A stretch of 64,000 bases of DNA from Flaccisagitta enflata (Eukaryota; Chaetognatha; Sagittoidea; Aphragmophora), in contig OZ231127.1 in assembly GCA_965153355.1 (NCBI GenBank), forward strand, positions 19,158,001 through 19,222,000, read 5' to 3'. The notes beneath the pieces were generated by a model that searched no databases, was not told the DNA's origin, and worked only from the letters and a program-made list of their open reading frames with translations. A program made the position numbers and the translations under genes. Of the stretch, positions 50,490 through 63,650 are shown piece after piece. Position 1 is the stretch's first letter. Every line of letters begins with the position of its first letter.

Positions 50490-53150
50490 CGACCCGTAAT
50501 TTGCCCTCTCATGCTTTTGATTTGCCCCCTCAGGCATAGTATCTTCCCTCACAGGCTTCAGATCTGCCAACTCAGGCCTAAAATATGTCGCAGGTTACAA
50601 ATCTGCCCTCTTAGGCCTGAAATCTGCCCTCTCAGGCCTCAAATCAGACTTCTCGGGCCTCACATCAACCTCCAGAAATCAGATCTGCTATCTCAGGCCT
50701 CTAATTTGTTCCTGGCCTATGATCAGCCCTCTCAGGCTTTTAATTTGCCCTGGCAGATTTACAGTCACTTATCAATCATCTCAGGTCTCAAAGCAGCCAT
50801 CTCAAGCCTCAGAATGAAGATAATGACAAATGGACTGACAGATGGATATAGAAAGTTCCTCTGTGTTCTACTGGACTTTATCCCCTTCGGGGCAGCTGCC
50901 CTGCTTCATCTCACTCCAACTCACAATCATGTAAAGCAGAGCAATGGGTATTGCTGACCACATTTTTCTCTTGAGTGAGATGAAGGTGACCATATGACGC
51001 TTGAGCGACCTGTTGGGTAGTCTGTCAAACATGGGACCTTTGTTTTTGGGCAGGGGCCCTGAAGGGGACAAAGTCCTCTATAACACAGGGGACTTTTGTT
51101 TGTTTGTTCGTTCGTTTGTCCGTTCGTTCGTCCCCCCCATGGGCCCCTTCAGGCCTGAAATATGCTCTCACAGGGCTGAAATCTACCCTCTCAGGCCTAA
51201 AATCTGGCCTCTAAGGCCTTGAATTTGCCTTCTCAGGCCTTGAATCTGCCCTCTCAGGCCTTGAATCTGCCCTCACAGGCCTTGAATCTGCCCTCTCAGA
51301 CCCAAAATCTGCCCTCTCAGGCCTAAAATCTGCCCTCTCAGATCCTCTCAGGCCTGAAATCTGTCCCCTAAGATCTTGAATCTGCCTTCTCAGGCATTGG
51401 ATCTACCCTCTCGGGCCTAAAATCTGCCCTCTCACGTCTGAAATCTGCCATCTCAGGCCCTCTCAGCCCTAAATCTGAGAGGGCAGATTTTAGGCCTAAG
51501 AGGGTAGATTTTAGGCCTGAGAGGACAGATTTCAGGCCTGAGAGGGCCGGGGGGGACAGATGAACGGATGGACAGACGGACAGACAGACAGATGGATTGA
51601 CAGATGAATGGACAAAAAGACGGATGGACGGACGGACGAGCGAACAAATAAAAGTCCCCTGTGTTCTACAGGACTTCGTCCCCTTTGGGGCCGCTGCCCT
51701 GCTTCCCTTCACTCCAATTCACAATCGTGCAAAGAAGGGCAACGGGTATCGCTGACCACTACATATTGCCCTTTAAGGACCTGTTGGGCAGTGGTCTGGA
51801 AGGCCAAGGAGACAGGGTCCTGTGGAACATAGGGGGACTTTTGTTCATCCCTTTGTCTGTGCATTGGTCCTCCCACCAATTGGGCCTGTAAGGCCTTGAA
51901 TCAGGCCTCCCAGGCCTCAAATTCATCATTTCAGACAAAATTAACCCTCTTAGACCTAAAATATGCCTCTTAGGCTTCAAATTAGCCCTCTCAAACCTCA
52001 AATCAGCTTTCTCAGGTCTCAAATCAGTCCTCTTAGGCATCAATCAACTCTATTAGCCCTCAAATTATCTCTTTCAGACCTCAACTAAGCCCTCTCAAGC
52101 TTCAACTCTGCCCTAACATGCCTCAGATCAGCCCTCTCTGGCCTCAAAACAGCACTCTGGCCTTGAATCAACAATCTGTGTCCTCAAATCAGCGCAGTTG
52201 GGCTTCTAGTCAGCCCTCTCAGCCCTCAAATTAGTCTTCTCAGGCACCAACTCAGGCCTCTGAGCCTCTCAGGTACAAAATCAGCCCTCTCAGGCTTCAA
52301 ATCAGTCCCCTCAGGCTAAAATTCAGTCCCCTCAGGCTTCAAACCAGCTTTCTCAAGCATCAAATCTACCAGCTCAGCTTGCAATCAGCCCTCTCAGCCT
52401 TCAAATTGGCAAAGTTGACTTGCTCAGACCTAAAATTATCCTTAAAGAGGCTTGCAGGCCATCAAACAACCCTGATCAGCTCTCTTGAGTACCTCATCTG
52501 GGTGAGCAAAAGTCCCTCTGTGTCCCAATTTACGCCTCTGCCCTGCTCCCTCTCACTCAAGAGTAATATGTGGTCAGCGATACCCATTGCTTGGCTTTAC
52601 ATGATTGTGAATTAGAGTGAGAGGAAGCAGGGAAGCTGCCCTGAAGGGGATTAAGTCCAGTAGAACACAAGGGAACTTCCATGCGTCCATCTGTCGGTCC
52701 ATTTAGGGACTCTGTTGGAAAAAAATAGCTAAGATTTTCACAGACTATCCCTGAAACGGACCTCCTTACACGTGTCGCTGTAATTTGTGTTTGCTTCTAA
52801 ATAAATTCATTCATTCATTCATTCATTCATTTGTCATTATCTTCACTCTGAGGCTTGAGATGGGTGCTTTGAGACCTGAGATGAATAATTAATGATTGTA
52901 AGTCTGCCAGGGCAAATTAAAGCCTGAGAGGGCTGATCTTAGGCCAGGAACAGATTAGAGGCCTGAGATAGCAGATCTGAGTTCTGGAGGTTGATGTGAG
53001 GCCTGAGAAATCAGATTTGAGGCCTGAGAGGGCAGATTTCAGGCCTAAGAGGGCAGATTTGAAACCTGTGAGGACAAATTTTAGGCCTGAGTTTGCAGAT
53101 TTGAAGCCTGTGAGGGAAGATACTATGCCTAAGAGGGCAAATCATGGGTC
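50490..53150. repeat. Large imperfect palindrome of GGCCTGAAAT minisatellite arrays
   Basis: 50495-51000 is matched in inverted orientation by about 52550-53150, including unique-looking stretches such as GAATGAAGATAATGACAAAT / ATTTGTCATTATCTTCACTC. The interior is tandem ~20-bp units GGCCTGAAATCTGCCCTCTC with CTGTAGAACACAGG and GGGCAGCGGCCC-type blocks near 50870, 51045, 51655 and 52630. All frames are repeat-derived. Confidence 0.7.
52700..52832 (+). mobile_element. Possible 3' end of a non-LTR retroelement
   Basis: A unique-looking stretch ends in AATAAATTCATTCATTCATT, i.e. a poly(A)-like hexamer followed by a (TTCA)n tail, a common 3' terminus of LINE/SINE insertions. It interrupts the palindromic array. 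Confidence 0.4.
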
Positions 53151-54246
53151 TGAGAAGGCAGATTTCAGGCTTGAGAGGGCAGAATTCAGGCCTTGGAGGG
53201 CTTATTCCAGGCCTAGAAGGCTGTAGATTTTTGATGAGGGTGACCAAAATACAGACAAATAGATGGAAGGACGGATGGACCAACGAAAGTCCACTGTGTT
53301 CTACAGGAGTTTGTCCCCTTAGGGACCGCTGCCTATAAAGTATCACTGACCACATTGTTCTTAAGCGCCTGGTTCCTTCTATTTGTTCATCCCCCCTCCT
53401 CTGGTCAGCCTTCTTTGTCATCAATTCAGCCTTCTCAAACCTCCATTCAGCCTTATCATAGCTCAATTCAGCCCTTTCATACCTCAATTCTGTCTTCCCA
53501 AGCTTCAAATCAGCACTGTCAAGCCTCTTATCGACCCTCTCTATTATCAAATCAGCCCTTTCCAAAGACTTATAGACTAACTGACAGACCAATAGATGAA
53601 CTGATGTAAGGAGCGAATAAGGCATCTAAAGTCAAAATAAGACTGTGAAAAAGGTGGTGGGAAAAATTGCTTCAAATCACCATGATATTGCTCATGTGTG
53701 ACAAGTCAAAACTCAACCATTTCTTTACGGATTCACAAAAAATTTGTGACAGTTTGAAAGAGCTTCAAAAATTCTTTAAAATGGGACCAATCTGGCAATT
53801 CTAGCTTGATTCGATCAAAAGTTACAAGCAAAACAAGTAAATTGTTCCCAAAATGAGAAAAATTCCACAACCTGGAAAATTGTCCACAATCCCTATGAAA
53901 TTGCTTATGTTTGACAAGTTATATCTCAGTTGTTTTTGAACGGATTTACAAAAAATTGGTGACGGTTGGAAAGATCTTGAAGAGATCTTTAAAATGAGAC
54001 CAATCTGGCATTTTTAGCTCGATTCGTTTAAAAGTTATAAGCAAAACAAGGTTGATTGTCCAAAAAATGAGAAATTCAATGACCTGTACTTCATGAAATT
54101 AAAAAATGTGAATATTTCAAAAAGCGCTCTGGGAAATTTTTTGCACTCATTTGCCATGGATTACACATGGATTGGACCACCAGAAACCGTCATAAAAGTG
54201 GCAGTACTCCTAGTTTAAAGTACAAGGTGCAAATACAGAGTAGTGT
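53150..54246 (-). repeat. Right copy of the large inverted repeat
   Basis: Inverted match to the left copy at 40180-41890, without that copy's 0.6 kb insert. Its non-tandem part (53620-54246) has related internal ~170-bp duplicates around CAATCTGGCA and ATAAGCAAAACAAG. Confidence 0.7.
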
Positions 54247-54729
54247 CTGTTTTTAACATCATTATCTTAAAATGATGGAAAAATGATTATAGTTTGGTTT
54301 TGATGCTTTGAAAATTTTTGACCACAGTTTGTGACATGAGCCTTGGACATGAAGTTAGTGGTGTTTATAAGTTGAGTGCTATACTATTCTACACCCTGCC
54401 ACATTTTCTTTTTTTTTCTGCAGACAATAAAAAAACTTGAAGAATGAATTTGCTTCTGTTATAAGCATAACTCTGTTTTTAGCTGGTCCAATAGAGTGAG
54501 GTTCAACTGTAGTTTGGTTTCAATGCTTTCAAAATGTTGGTCAACAGTTTGTGACATAAGCTTTCACACTTAAAGAACTTTCTCCTCTCCTGGTGGTTAG
54601 GATTTGGGTCTAAGGGCTGATATTGATTGTCTTAGGTCTTAGGGCTAGGATTTGGGATTGAGGTTAGGATTTGGGCCATGAGGCAGGGACATGGGCTTTG
54701 AAGCTGACATACAGGCAAGATGGGTGTAG

Positions 54730-55010
<281 letters not shown>

Positions 55011-55182
55011 GCATATAACAGAAAGAATCAAGGAAAAGAGAGAGATTACTATTTCTCAGTGCTCCAAATTCGGAGCACTGAGAAAATACGATTTTTAGGA
55101 GCACTGAGACTTAGTACCCTCGGAGCACCGCGTCGCGCCCATAAGGAAGAGAGGGGGTTAGAAAGAGAATAAGTAAATGATT

Positions 55183-55670
<488 letters not shown>

Positions 55671-55780
55671 AAAGAAACTCTGATAAAGGGATAAAAAGAT
55701 AAAAAGATAGACAAACAGAGACAAGGAGATGATAGAAAAATATACAAAAGCGATGAGAAAAAAACCTGAGTTCCAAGAAA

Positions 55781-55946
55781 AACAAGGCCGGATACACGGC
55801 AATCCAGTTGCGGACGGTTGGGCAGAGCAGTAAAGCGAAAACCGCTCGGAATTCAAAAGTGTGACGGACGGATCTACCGACCTACCAAACTACCGACCGA
55901 CCGACCTACACGGCAAGGTGTAGAGTCGTGTGTCCGCGACTAAAAA
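55781..55946 (+). mobile_element. Helitron-like (GTCY)n element
   Basis: AACAAGGCCGGATACACGGC, GTTGCGGACGGTTGGGCAG, GACCGACCGACC core, and 3' end AGTCGTGTGTCCGCGACT followed by AAAAA. Confidence 0.72.
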
Positions 55947-57430
55947 TATGATAACACTAAGAGAAGAAAGAAACATTAAAAAATGAATAGATTATACTAA
56001 AATAAGTACTATTGAAACTGATAACCTTGGCGTCATAAAAAATGGCGGATTTTTAAAACCTATTTCAACCATCTTAATTTAAGAGAAACTAAGGAAAATC
56101 GGTGATGGTTGGAAAGCTCTTTGAAAGATCTTTCATTTGAGTCGTGTCTGGACATAGTAGCTCAAACCGTTTAGAAATTACAGTGATTCAAAGAAAACCT
56201 CTATTTTTTTACCCTTACGGTGTGTCATTAAAAAAAGTTAAAAAATAATTTCATTATTACCATAATGATAGAAGATTTTGTCTGATTGCCTTAGAATTTT
56301 CAGTGATGTCTAAATTGTGTGTCTACTGATAGCAGTTCAATTTTTGTGAGAATCGGAAATTTTTTACTATGGTTTTTGCATGTTCCTTTACTAACCCTCA
56401 TCCAAATTCTTGAAAAATGATGCAATTTCAAAAAAACTTGTTTATTTCTGAATTATTTGAGCTCACACCCCGTTTACTTTTTTTGAAGAGGGCCTGTTAG
56501 AAATGTATGTCTGTCCGTTTCTTAGGTATGGGTGCTTTTGTCTCTTTTGCGTGCTTTTTGCTTTTTCTCTTTCTCTACTATTCAATGCCCGCGTCTTTTG
56601 TTTCTTGCCATTTTTTATATTGAACGCTAGATGGGTAACCATATGGTTGCGCCTTGATTTTGTGCCATTTGTTTTTACTACGTAGGCGAATATACGTAAC
56701 TCGTCTTTCGTATCATCCAATTTTTGGATTGATTGATTTTATTTATTTACGGCATTGCTTCTTAAAGTGATTGATTGATTTTTGTGATCGCTTGAACGCG
56801 CCCTTGAATTCACTAATTTCAATAATCTCTCATCTTTTTATTGCAGATAAACTGAACCCTGGACAATTAACGTTAGTTTGACTCGACAGACTGTGGGCTT
56901 GAAAAACCAACGCAGTGGGCCTAAAAGTAAGTTTTATGGACGCGTTTTTGCTTTTATTAACGTTGTTTTTTATCTTGTTTCCGGTCTGTTATTTTTGTCT
57001 TTTGCCCTTTTGCATTTTTATCGCCGGATTTTAGTATGGTTTTTACCGCTTGCCCGATCAGCTTGCTATAGGGATGATATGGATGAATTTAATGGGATGG
57101 GCCGGGGCAGGGGCAGGTATTATCAGGTGGCATGGGCTCTGAAGAAGATGAACATGTTGTCATGTGCTGTTTCTGTCCTTATTGTGTCCTGTCTCGATTT
57201 CATGTTATCTTTTGCGTTTGCTGATCACAATTAACGCCCACTTTCCCTTTCATTTTTTCCCCTCTCTTCAGTTGTTGAAATTTTTATGGAATAAACGAGA
57301 CGATCGCCTTCCTATTTTCCAATCGGCCAACTTTCTTTCACCACAAGTCGTCAGTCAGATAGACGCTCATAGGCAGTGCCAGTTGAAACTCGTGGGCGTA
57401 AATATATTTCAACAATTTAAAAACGACTCG
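55947..57430. other. Gene-free stretch that may contain the retroelement's 5' LTR
   Basis: TGTTAGAAATGTATG at 56495 resembles a BEL/Pao LTR start, and AATAAA at about 57291-57296 could be its poly(A) signal. The partner LTR lies outside the window, so neither limit can be tested. A T-rich open frame at 56878-57234 with hydrophobic runs has no recognisable homology and is probably non-coding. Confidence 0.3.
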
Positions 57431-57439
57431 ATTCTTTCC

Positions 57440-57909
57440 GTTCTTCACCTCCGAAAACGAAATTGGACAATGAGAGCCGTGCGCACCCACGACACTGCCT
57501 CGACCGCTTCAACGTCATCTCGTGTATCTCACTGCTTGAATCAGTGTCCGAGGCCGAATCGTTTGCGCGCAATGAGGAACGATTAACACAGGAAATGGAA
57601 GGGATGCTTATGCTTTTCGACGCCGCTTCTACTTGCACCGAAGGAACGAATGACTTCGATGATGCCGCATCAGAATCAGATGGCGCTCGACACGGACTTC
57701 GGGATATGGTCTACTACTTTACATCGCATGCAAGGCAAATGGCGCTCGACTCGACAACCGGCGACCCTCTTCGATTCGCGGCGGCCACACGGCGCCGAAT
57801 CCGGCGCGAATGGGACTCCATGCGTTTTTTTGATCGTGAAAACTATCCAGAGGGTTTTCCTTCCAACGCCGACATCGTGAACGCAGTGCACACGACATTG
57901 GGAACTTAA
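57440..57909 (+). pseudogene. gag-like region, first open segment
   Basis: About 155 codons open to TAA at 57907-57909, acidic and helical (e.g. RLTQEMEGMLMLFDAAS), with EWDSMRFFDRENYPEGFP near the end. No start codon is certain. Its linkage to the element rests on position and strand. Confidence 0.45.
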
Positions 57910-57996
57910 AGACCCGCCAATGAATTCTCATGGAACAGTCTCCAACTGACACCCACGCTCGCCTGTGACAATGTTACCAGCGCTCCGACTCCAAGG

Positions 57997-60770
57997 ATGC
58001 GAACGCCTTCGCCAAACCCCGACGGATCCGAGTATCTACCACTTCCGGTCCTGCGACATGGTGCGCAATGGTGCGTAATCTCCAACTGGCGGCCTGTCTT
58101 TAAATCTGCCGCCGATCCAAAGAGGAGATGCTGGCCAATCAATGGGTATCAGATTTGGTCTCGGAAATTGAACCCCCTGCGCGTGTCTCAATGGAGCAAG
58201 CTGATGACATGCTTGCGGGATTCGACGACGCTGACGTTTGTGAAGAGGTGTCGCGGGATCATCAACGGATTGACGCCGCAGGAGAGAGCGAGGCGACGCT
58301 TCGCCAACAGGAGTGCTGAGAGAGACAGATGGGGTAGGCAGTTGGAGGAGGAAATGCGACAAGGCCGTCGGCTGATTGACGATATGCAGCAGCAACAACG
58401 GGAGGAGGAGCAGCGATAGCAACAGGAGCAACAGCAGCAGCATCAATTGCAAATGCAGCAGCAGCAACTCCAACAGCAACGTCAACTCCACCGACCAAAG
58501 TGAGCAGCAGCAAACGACGGCTCAACGGCAGTAGCAAGAGCTGTTGCAGCAGCAGCAGTTGCAGCAACCAACACTTTTGTCAACAAGATCAACAACAACA
58601 TCAGATCCTGCAGCCGGCGCCACAACCTGTGGCTCAACAACAGCAACAACACGATCAACAGCAGCAACAGCAGCAACATCAACAACAACAAGAGCTGCGA
58701 CAACATCAAACGGCAATGCAGCCGCATGAACAACAACAACAGCGGCAAACGACAGAGAGAAAAATACGAACAGCAAAAAGCAGCAGCAACAGCGCAACCT
58801 TCCGCGATCCCAGCGGTGGTAGGGGATCCTCCAGCTTCAAATAACCATCCTGTCGAAAGCATGAACGTCAGTGAGGAGACAGAAGAAGAGAGACAGCAAA
58901 CGCCAGAGATCAACGCCTGCGGATGATGGCTGAAGGTGAAGGTGGTGGTGCAGCAACAGCTCCAAAGGCGCCGATCGCGGTGCCATTGGGATTCAAACAG
59001 CCAAGCTCATCACAAGAAGACAAAGAGTTATACGACAGAATGTGTAACTTTCGCCAGCAGCAGCAACGAGATGAAGATAGAAGAGCAGGAGAATCCAACA
59101 ATGCGGCAGAAATGCAACGGAAGCACTGGAATAGCCTGAACGACGGCGGCATTGGTGGAGCTTTAGAGCAGCGTGATGTGAAGCTTAGACAACTGTCTGA
59201 GCTGGACCAGCAGCAGCCGCAGCATCCGCCAAAAGACCGTCGATCTATCTTCAGAAATTTCAATCCGGGATTGTTCAATTCGAACATGCAGCAACGTCAT
59301 GTCGTGCAGTCAGTGGAAACGTCCGCCACAGGCCGATGCAGCAGCAGCAGAGTTGGAGCAGCAGCAGCAGCAAGGACAGCGCCAGCGTCAACTGCAGCAG
59401 CAGAATGAACAGCAACAGCGTCCTGACCAGCAACAGCAGCTTCAACATCAACAGTGGCAGCAGCAACGGCTTCAACAACAGCACCAGCATCAGGATCAGC
59501 ATCATCAAACCCCAGCAGCAACGATTCTCCCTACCGCACCGGAAGTGATCTTCGAGAAGCAGATTGGTTCTGCTAGAAGGGAGACTGGTCTTCCCCATCA
59601 AGAGGAAAAGGTCTTCAACACAGCCGGAATCGGAGGTGATGCGACGGAGGCGATGCGCAGGAGGCAGAAGCAAGAGGCCGCTGACGCGAAGTTGGCACAG
59701 CAGCTGCAAGATAAAGAAAGAAGAAAAGTCGCTCCCAAGAAGACAATGGGTGGATCGCAGCCAAAGGCGCCGAAAGTAGCGCAAGCGCCTCTAGCAACGC
59801 CTCAAGCGGAAGTCATCCAGAACTCAACGCTTGCAGCAAGAAGTGATAGCCTTGGAAGATGCAGATTCAGCAGAGAGACTTCGACCTTGCCGCAGCAAGA
59901 GCAGAAGAGAAACAGCGAAAAGAAGAACAACAACAGCCACAGTACGTCCGCCAAGATTTTGATGCTCCCCGATTCCATCAAGATGATGCCAACAAGTGAA
60001 TCAGCAAGAGGAAGTTGGTGAGGTAAAACCACCAAAAAGAGATTCCGGCAAAGTCGGGAATACGCCTTCATCCAACAAACCCCAGCGTATCATCAAGTGG
60101 AGCATCATCAAGTAGCACGTCAACCGGAAGTCCATGTTCAGATGCCCAACAATCCGGCTCTGGACAGGTTTTTGGAAAGAGCGAAGTACAATGATCTCAT
60201 GCGAGCAAGGGAGGTCGGCCTCAAAGCGTTGGAGTGAGCAAGACCTGAGGAAGCCTCTGCAGGAGCTTTCATCCACCGACTTCATGATGTGGAAGATGAA
60301 GTTCAAAGATGCTGAGAAGCATGAGGGCTTGACGCAAATGGACATCTTAGGCTGGGACCTGCTTAAGTGGTTTGCTGAACCGCAAGAGATCATTGAAACT
60401 GGGTGACGCATTGATGCAACTGAAGCCGACAAAGTGAGGAGAAATTGACGACGCCTTCGCAAAATGGACGGTCGTCTTCATGGCAAGGCGCTGCAACATT
60501 GCGGCGCTGTTCAACGAAATCGTCGCGGGGGCGAAGATCCAGTCGGCCGACCATGCAAGGTATTTCCCAATTTGTCTGCAAGGTTGCAAAAGGCAAAGAA
60601 GATTGCGGAGGACCTGTGGAGAAGTGCACAATGCTATCGTGACGAGCTGCTGCAGGAGATCCCCTCAACAAGAGGGTCCCTCATCTTGCAGATAAATTCT
60701 GGGGAAAGCAACATGAAGCAGCCCAAAATGGACAATTATTTTCATTCGACAACTTGTCAATATGATCGGT
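57997..60770 (+). pseudogene. gag-like Gln-rich region, frame-disrupted
   Basis: Coding-like composition moves between all three frames (segments near 58128-58319, 58300-58419, 58923-59408, 59299-60021, 60230-60406 and 60540-60720). It has very high Gln from CAG/CAA and Asp/Glu/Arg-rich helical pieces such as RWGRQLEEEMRQGRRLIDDM. The segment STDFMMWKMKFKDAEKHEGL could be the gag helical core. Each frame change or stop marks decay. Confidence 0.5.
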
Positions 60771-60994
60771 GATATGTGTGATTCAGCGCAACAGCGAAGG
60801 CGTTTAAACAGCATCAGTGGCAGCAGTCGCAACTACAGAGAAAGAAGCGCCATCATCATATGAAGATGCTTGGACCAATGGCAAGCAAAAGACGCAGTCG
60901 ACGGACCGCTGCAACGTCTGCAGTGGAATGCATCAAACAGAAGAATGTCATCAGCTGCTAGAGTTGGAAGTGGACGCGAGAGTTCAAAAGGATC

Positions 60995-61260
60995 ATGTCT
61001 CGTCGTCTTTGCTTCCACTGTCTTGCGCCAGGACACAACGCCAAAGGATGCGCGAACAGACCGACTTGCCAAACCTGCAAGAAGCGGCACGCAACGATTC
61101 TCCATGGGCGCACCTACAAGAAAGAAGAAAAGGAAGAGAAGAAAGGAGAAAATAAGCAGGGAAATAAAGTACCGCTGGCTCCCTTCAAAAGTCAGAGGAT
61201 GCGGCTGCAGCAGCACCAACAGCTCCGTCGACGGCGGAGGCAGCCAATCCTACGGAGGTG
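60995..61260 (+). pseudogene. gag zinc-knuckle segment
   Basis: At 61010-61105 there is a CX2CX4HX4C knuckle (C-FH-C-LAPG-H-NAKG-C) followed by C-X2-C-X3-H-X4-H, the paired arrangement typical of BEL/Pao gag, which binds element RNA. Lys/Glu-rich sequence follows. Confidence 0.75.
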
Positions 61261-61389
61261 ATCTCTTCTAACGTCACGGCATGACTGGCGGCGACGGCAA
61301 CGTCGCGGTCCGTCTCTTCATTCGACGACGTTGTCCGTCCGATTGTTCCAGTGACTATCATAAACAATTCTTCGGGTGCGCAGAGGACG

Positions 61390-61832
61390 ACGCTATGATC
61401 ACTCAGGCGCTGACGACGTGATCAGTACCACGTCATTCGCAGTCTTCTGATTCGACATACAAAATGGGGACGGTGATTACTGTGGGAAGTCATGTTGTTG
61501 AGGATCGTTTCATCGCATCATTCACTATGCAATCGGGTCGATTTAAGAATACGCTGCCGACACAATCTTACGCATTGGTGGGTGATTTGTTAACGAGTGA
61601 ACGCGACATTCCTCCTTTTCTCCGCGACCTATCTGACCAACCTCACATCGAAGGCATAAAATTTCCAGAAGCTGACTGCGGAGTGATGATGATCATCGGA
61701 GCCGCGCATGCGGATGCCGCTGTCGCTCAAGAAATCCGCCGAGGGCCTTCAGGATCTTTGACTTGCTTCAGATGTCTATTCAGTTGGACTGTATGTGGAA
61801 AAACGGGCAAGAGAGGACGAGATATTGCGTAA
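61390..61832 (+). pseudogene. Retroelement aspartic protease-like region
   Basis: The open segment from 61464 encodes about 122 residues: a beta-rich TVITVGSHVV, then CGVMMIIGAAHADAAVA and EIRRGPSGSL...SWTVCGKTGK, the layout of the Pao protease C-terminal part. The S-G-A-D-D of the active-site loop is in another frame at about 61400-61415, so the enzyme is broken. Confidence 0.6.
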
Positions 61833-62021
61833 ATCAACGCTATCACGACGGATGACCGCGTCCCCAACGATAACAGGGATCGCATCCTCGACAATCGCGT
61901 CCTCAACAGCAACATTGACCGCATCTTCTACCATGACTTTGCATCATCAATCGTCTCAAGAGGAGCGGTGATTCCCCTGAAAATGTCAGAGCGTGCAAAA
62001 TGTTAGAGGAAAGATATATTT

Positions 62022-63150
62022 TTGCCCAATTGTAAAAAGTACTTTGCCCCCGCCACATGGAAATTTCATCACGAAAAAATCATGGAGATTCTGAGAAGAG
62101 TGAAATCACGATCGACTGCGATGAAGCGACTCGGCAACCAACGTTTCCGCTTCAAGCGTGATCCAGCCTTCAAAGAAAGAGTCTTCCGTGAAATCGAGAA
62201 GTTCTACGAGACGGGAGTGGCGGTTGAGATTGACAACGTCGACGACGACGACGGCATTGAGAATGGTACTTGCCGCTTCATATTGTTGAATTTGCGTGGT
62301 AAAACGCGGGTATGTCACGATGCGCGTGCGGCAACCGACGGGATCTCACTCAATGATTTGCTCGCCGGAGGTCCAAACTTAATGAACAGCTTGATGGGAT
62401 ATCCTCATGTTATTATGGAAGATCGCTTTATGTGTGATATAGCATGCCTTCTTCCACCAGATCCGCGTCCATCCTGACGACGCTGGTCTGTTCAGATTCT
62501 TTTGGTTCAAAGACCGTACTTTACGAGAAGCCATTTTGAATCTGTTCTTAATCACATGTCTTCGGCAGCCAATCCAGCTCATTCGTCACGTCTTTCACCG
62601 TCAGAAAGCATGCCGAAGCGATCCGGCCCAAATATCCCTTCAACGTCTACGATCTTATTAGCTTCGGCTTCTACGTCGCCGACGGATTTGAAGGTGGGGA
62701 TTCGGTCGACGAAGCACTGCGGTGCTGAAGGATGCAGTGGCGGCGATGGCTGAAGGCGGGATGGATCTTGTGAAGTGGAAAAGTAATGCGCGGTAATTGA
62801 TGGATGGAGATCCGACCGCAAGCACTCTATCTCAGATAAGCAAGACGTCATTTGCCAGCAAGGCCTTTCATGGCTTCCGGCGGAAGACGTCTTCATCTTT
62901 ATCTGCGATTAGGAATTCAAAACTCTTAGAGCAAAAACACCTCGTCAATTGGTCTCCATGCAAGCTAAACTTTATGATCCATTGGGATTTTGGAGCCCTA
63001 GCGCAGATATCGACAGACGACATCTTCAACTCTGTCATCCACAGGAAGTGGGATGGGATTCGCCCTGAAGAGAGCGCGAGGAATCCTTCTTCCGTTTGCC
63101 ACTTCATCTTGGCCTCTTCTACAACAATACCGAATTGAACGCTGGTGGAA
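62022..63150 (+). pseudogene. Retroelement reverse transcriptase, frame-disrupted
   Basis: The open frame 62022-62477 gives the RT N-terminal part (KRLGNQRFRF, RDPAFKERVFREIEKFYETG, KTRVCHDARA, SLNDLLAGGPNL). The frame changes near 62445, after which HQIRVHPDDAGLFRFFWF is read from 62455. The YxDD box region at 62672-62683 reads Y-V-A-D, lacking the first catalytic Asp. DPLGFWSP (about 62975-63000) marks the end of the RT domain. Several frame changes and the lost Asp mean it cannot be active. Confidence 0.7.
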
Positions 63151-63198
63151 TGGCGGTGTCGACAATAGTGACATTATGGAAATAACAATTGAGATCTT

Positions 63199-63650
63199 TT
63201 GCGACACGGCTCCAAAAGGCGGATATGGAGAAGCCGCATGTCGACGTCAAGTCAATCGAGATGGAGGTGTTCACATTTCGTTTTGAACATTGCCTCCAAA
63301 TCTCACGTCATTCCACTCAATCCAAAACGTGCTTCTCATCACAACAGCGCTCCACGCGTCGAGATTGTATCCGCAGAGAAAGCTGTGCAGCTCAAACGCC
63401 TCGGCCGAAGGATCATCGAATTGGACAATCTCGTCGCCAGATTTTGGTCTGATTCTGAATCTGCACTGAAGATGATTTGCAATCCGGCTAAACCGAGGCC
63501 TGTATTTTTCGCCAATCGCCTCTCCAAGATCCATAGCGGGTCTGATCCTCAACAGTGGCGCTGGGTTGATTCGGCAAATAACTAAGCGGACAATTGCAGC
63601 AGAGGCATCCAGGCCTATGAAGCCAAAAAATGGCGCCAATTCCATCACGG
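63199..63650 (+). pseudogene. Retroelement RNase H-like domain
   Basis: The frame running to the stop at 63583-63585 holds FVLNIASKSHVIPLN, RVEIVSAEKAVQL, ARFWSDSESALKMI (the W-S-D-S strand with a catalytic Asp) and VFFANRLSKI...WRWVDSANN, in the order seen in BEL/Pao RNase H. In-frame stops near its end leave the downstream region (EDQWP, ALYVAESEKKQ) in other frames up to the window edge. Confidence 0.65.

Noticed and set aside
56878-57234. 118-residue frame with hydrophobic segments
   Set aside because: T-rich composition produces the apparent membrane spans. No recognised motif, and it lies where the retroelement LTR or leader should be.
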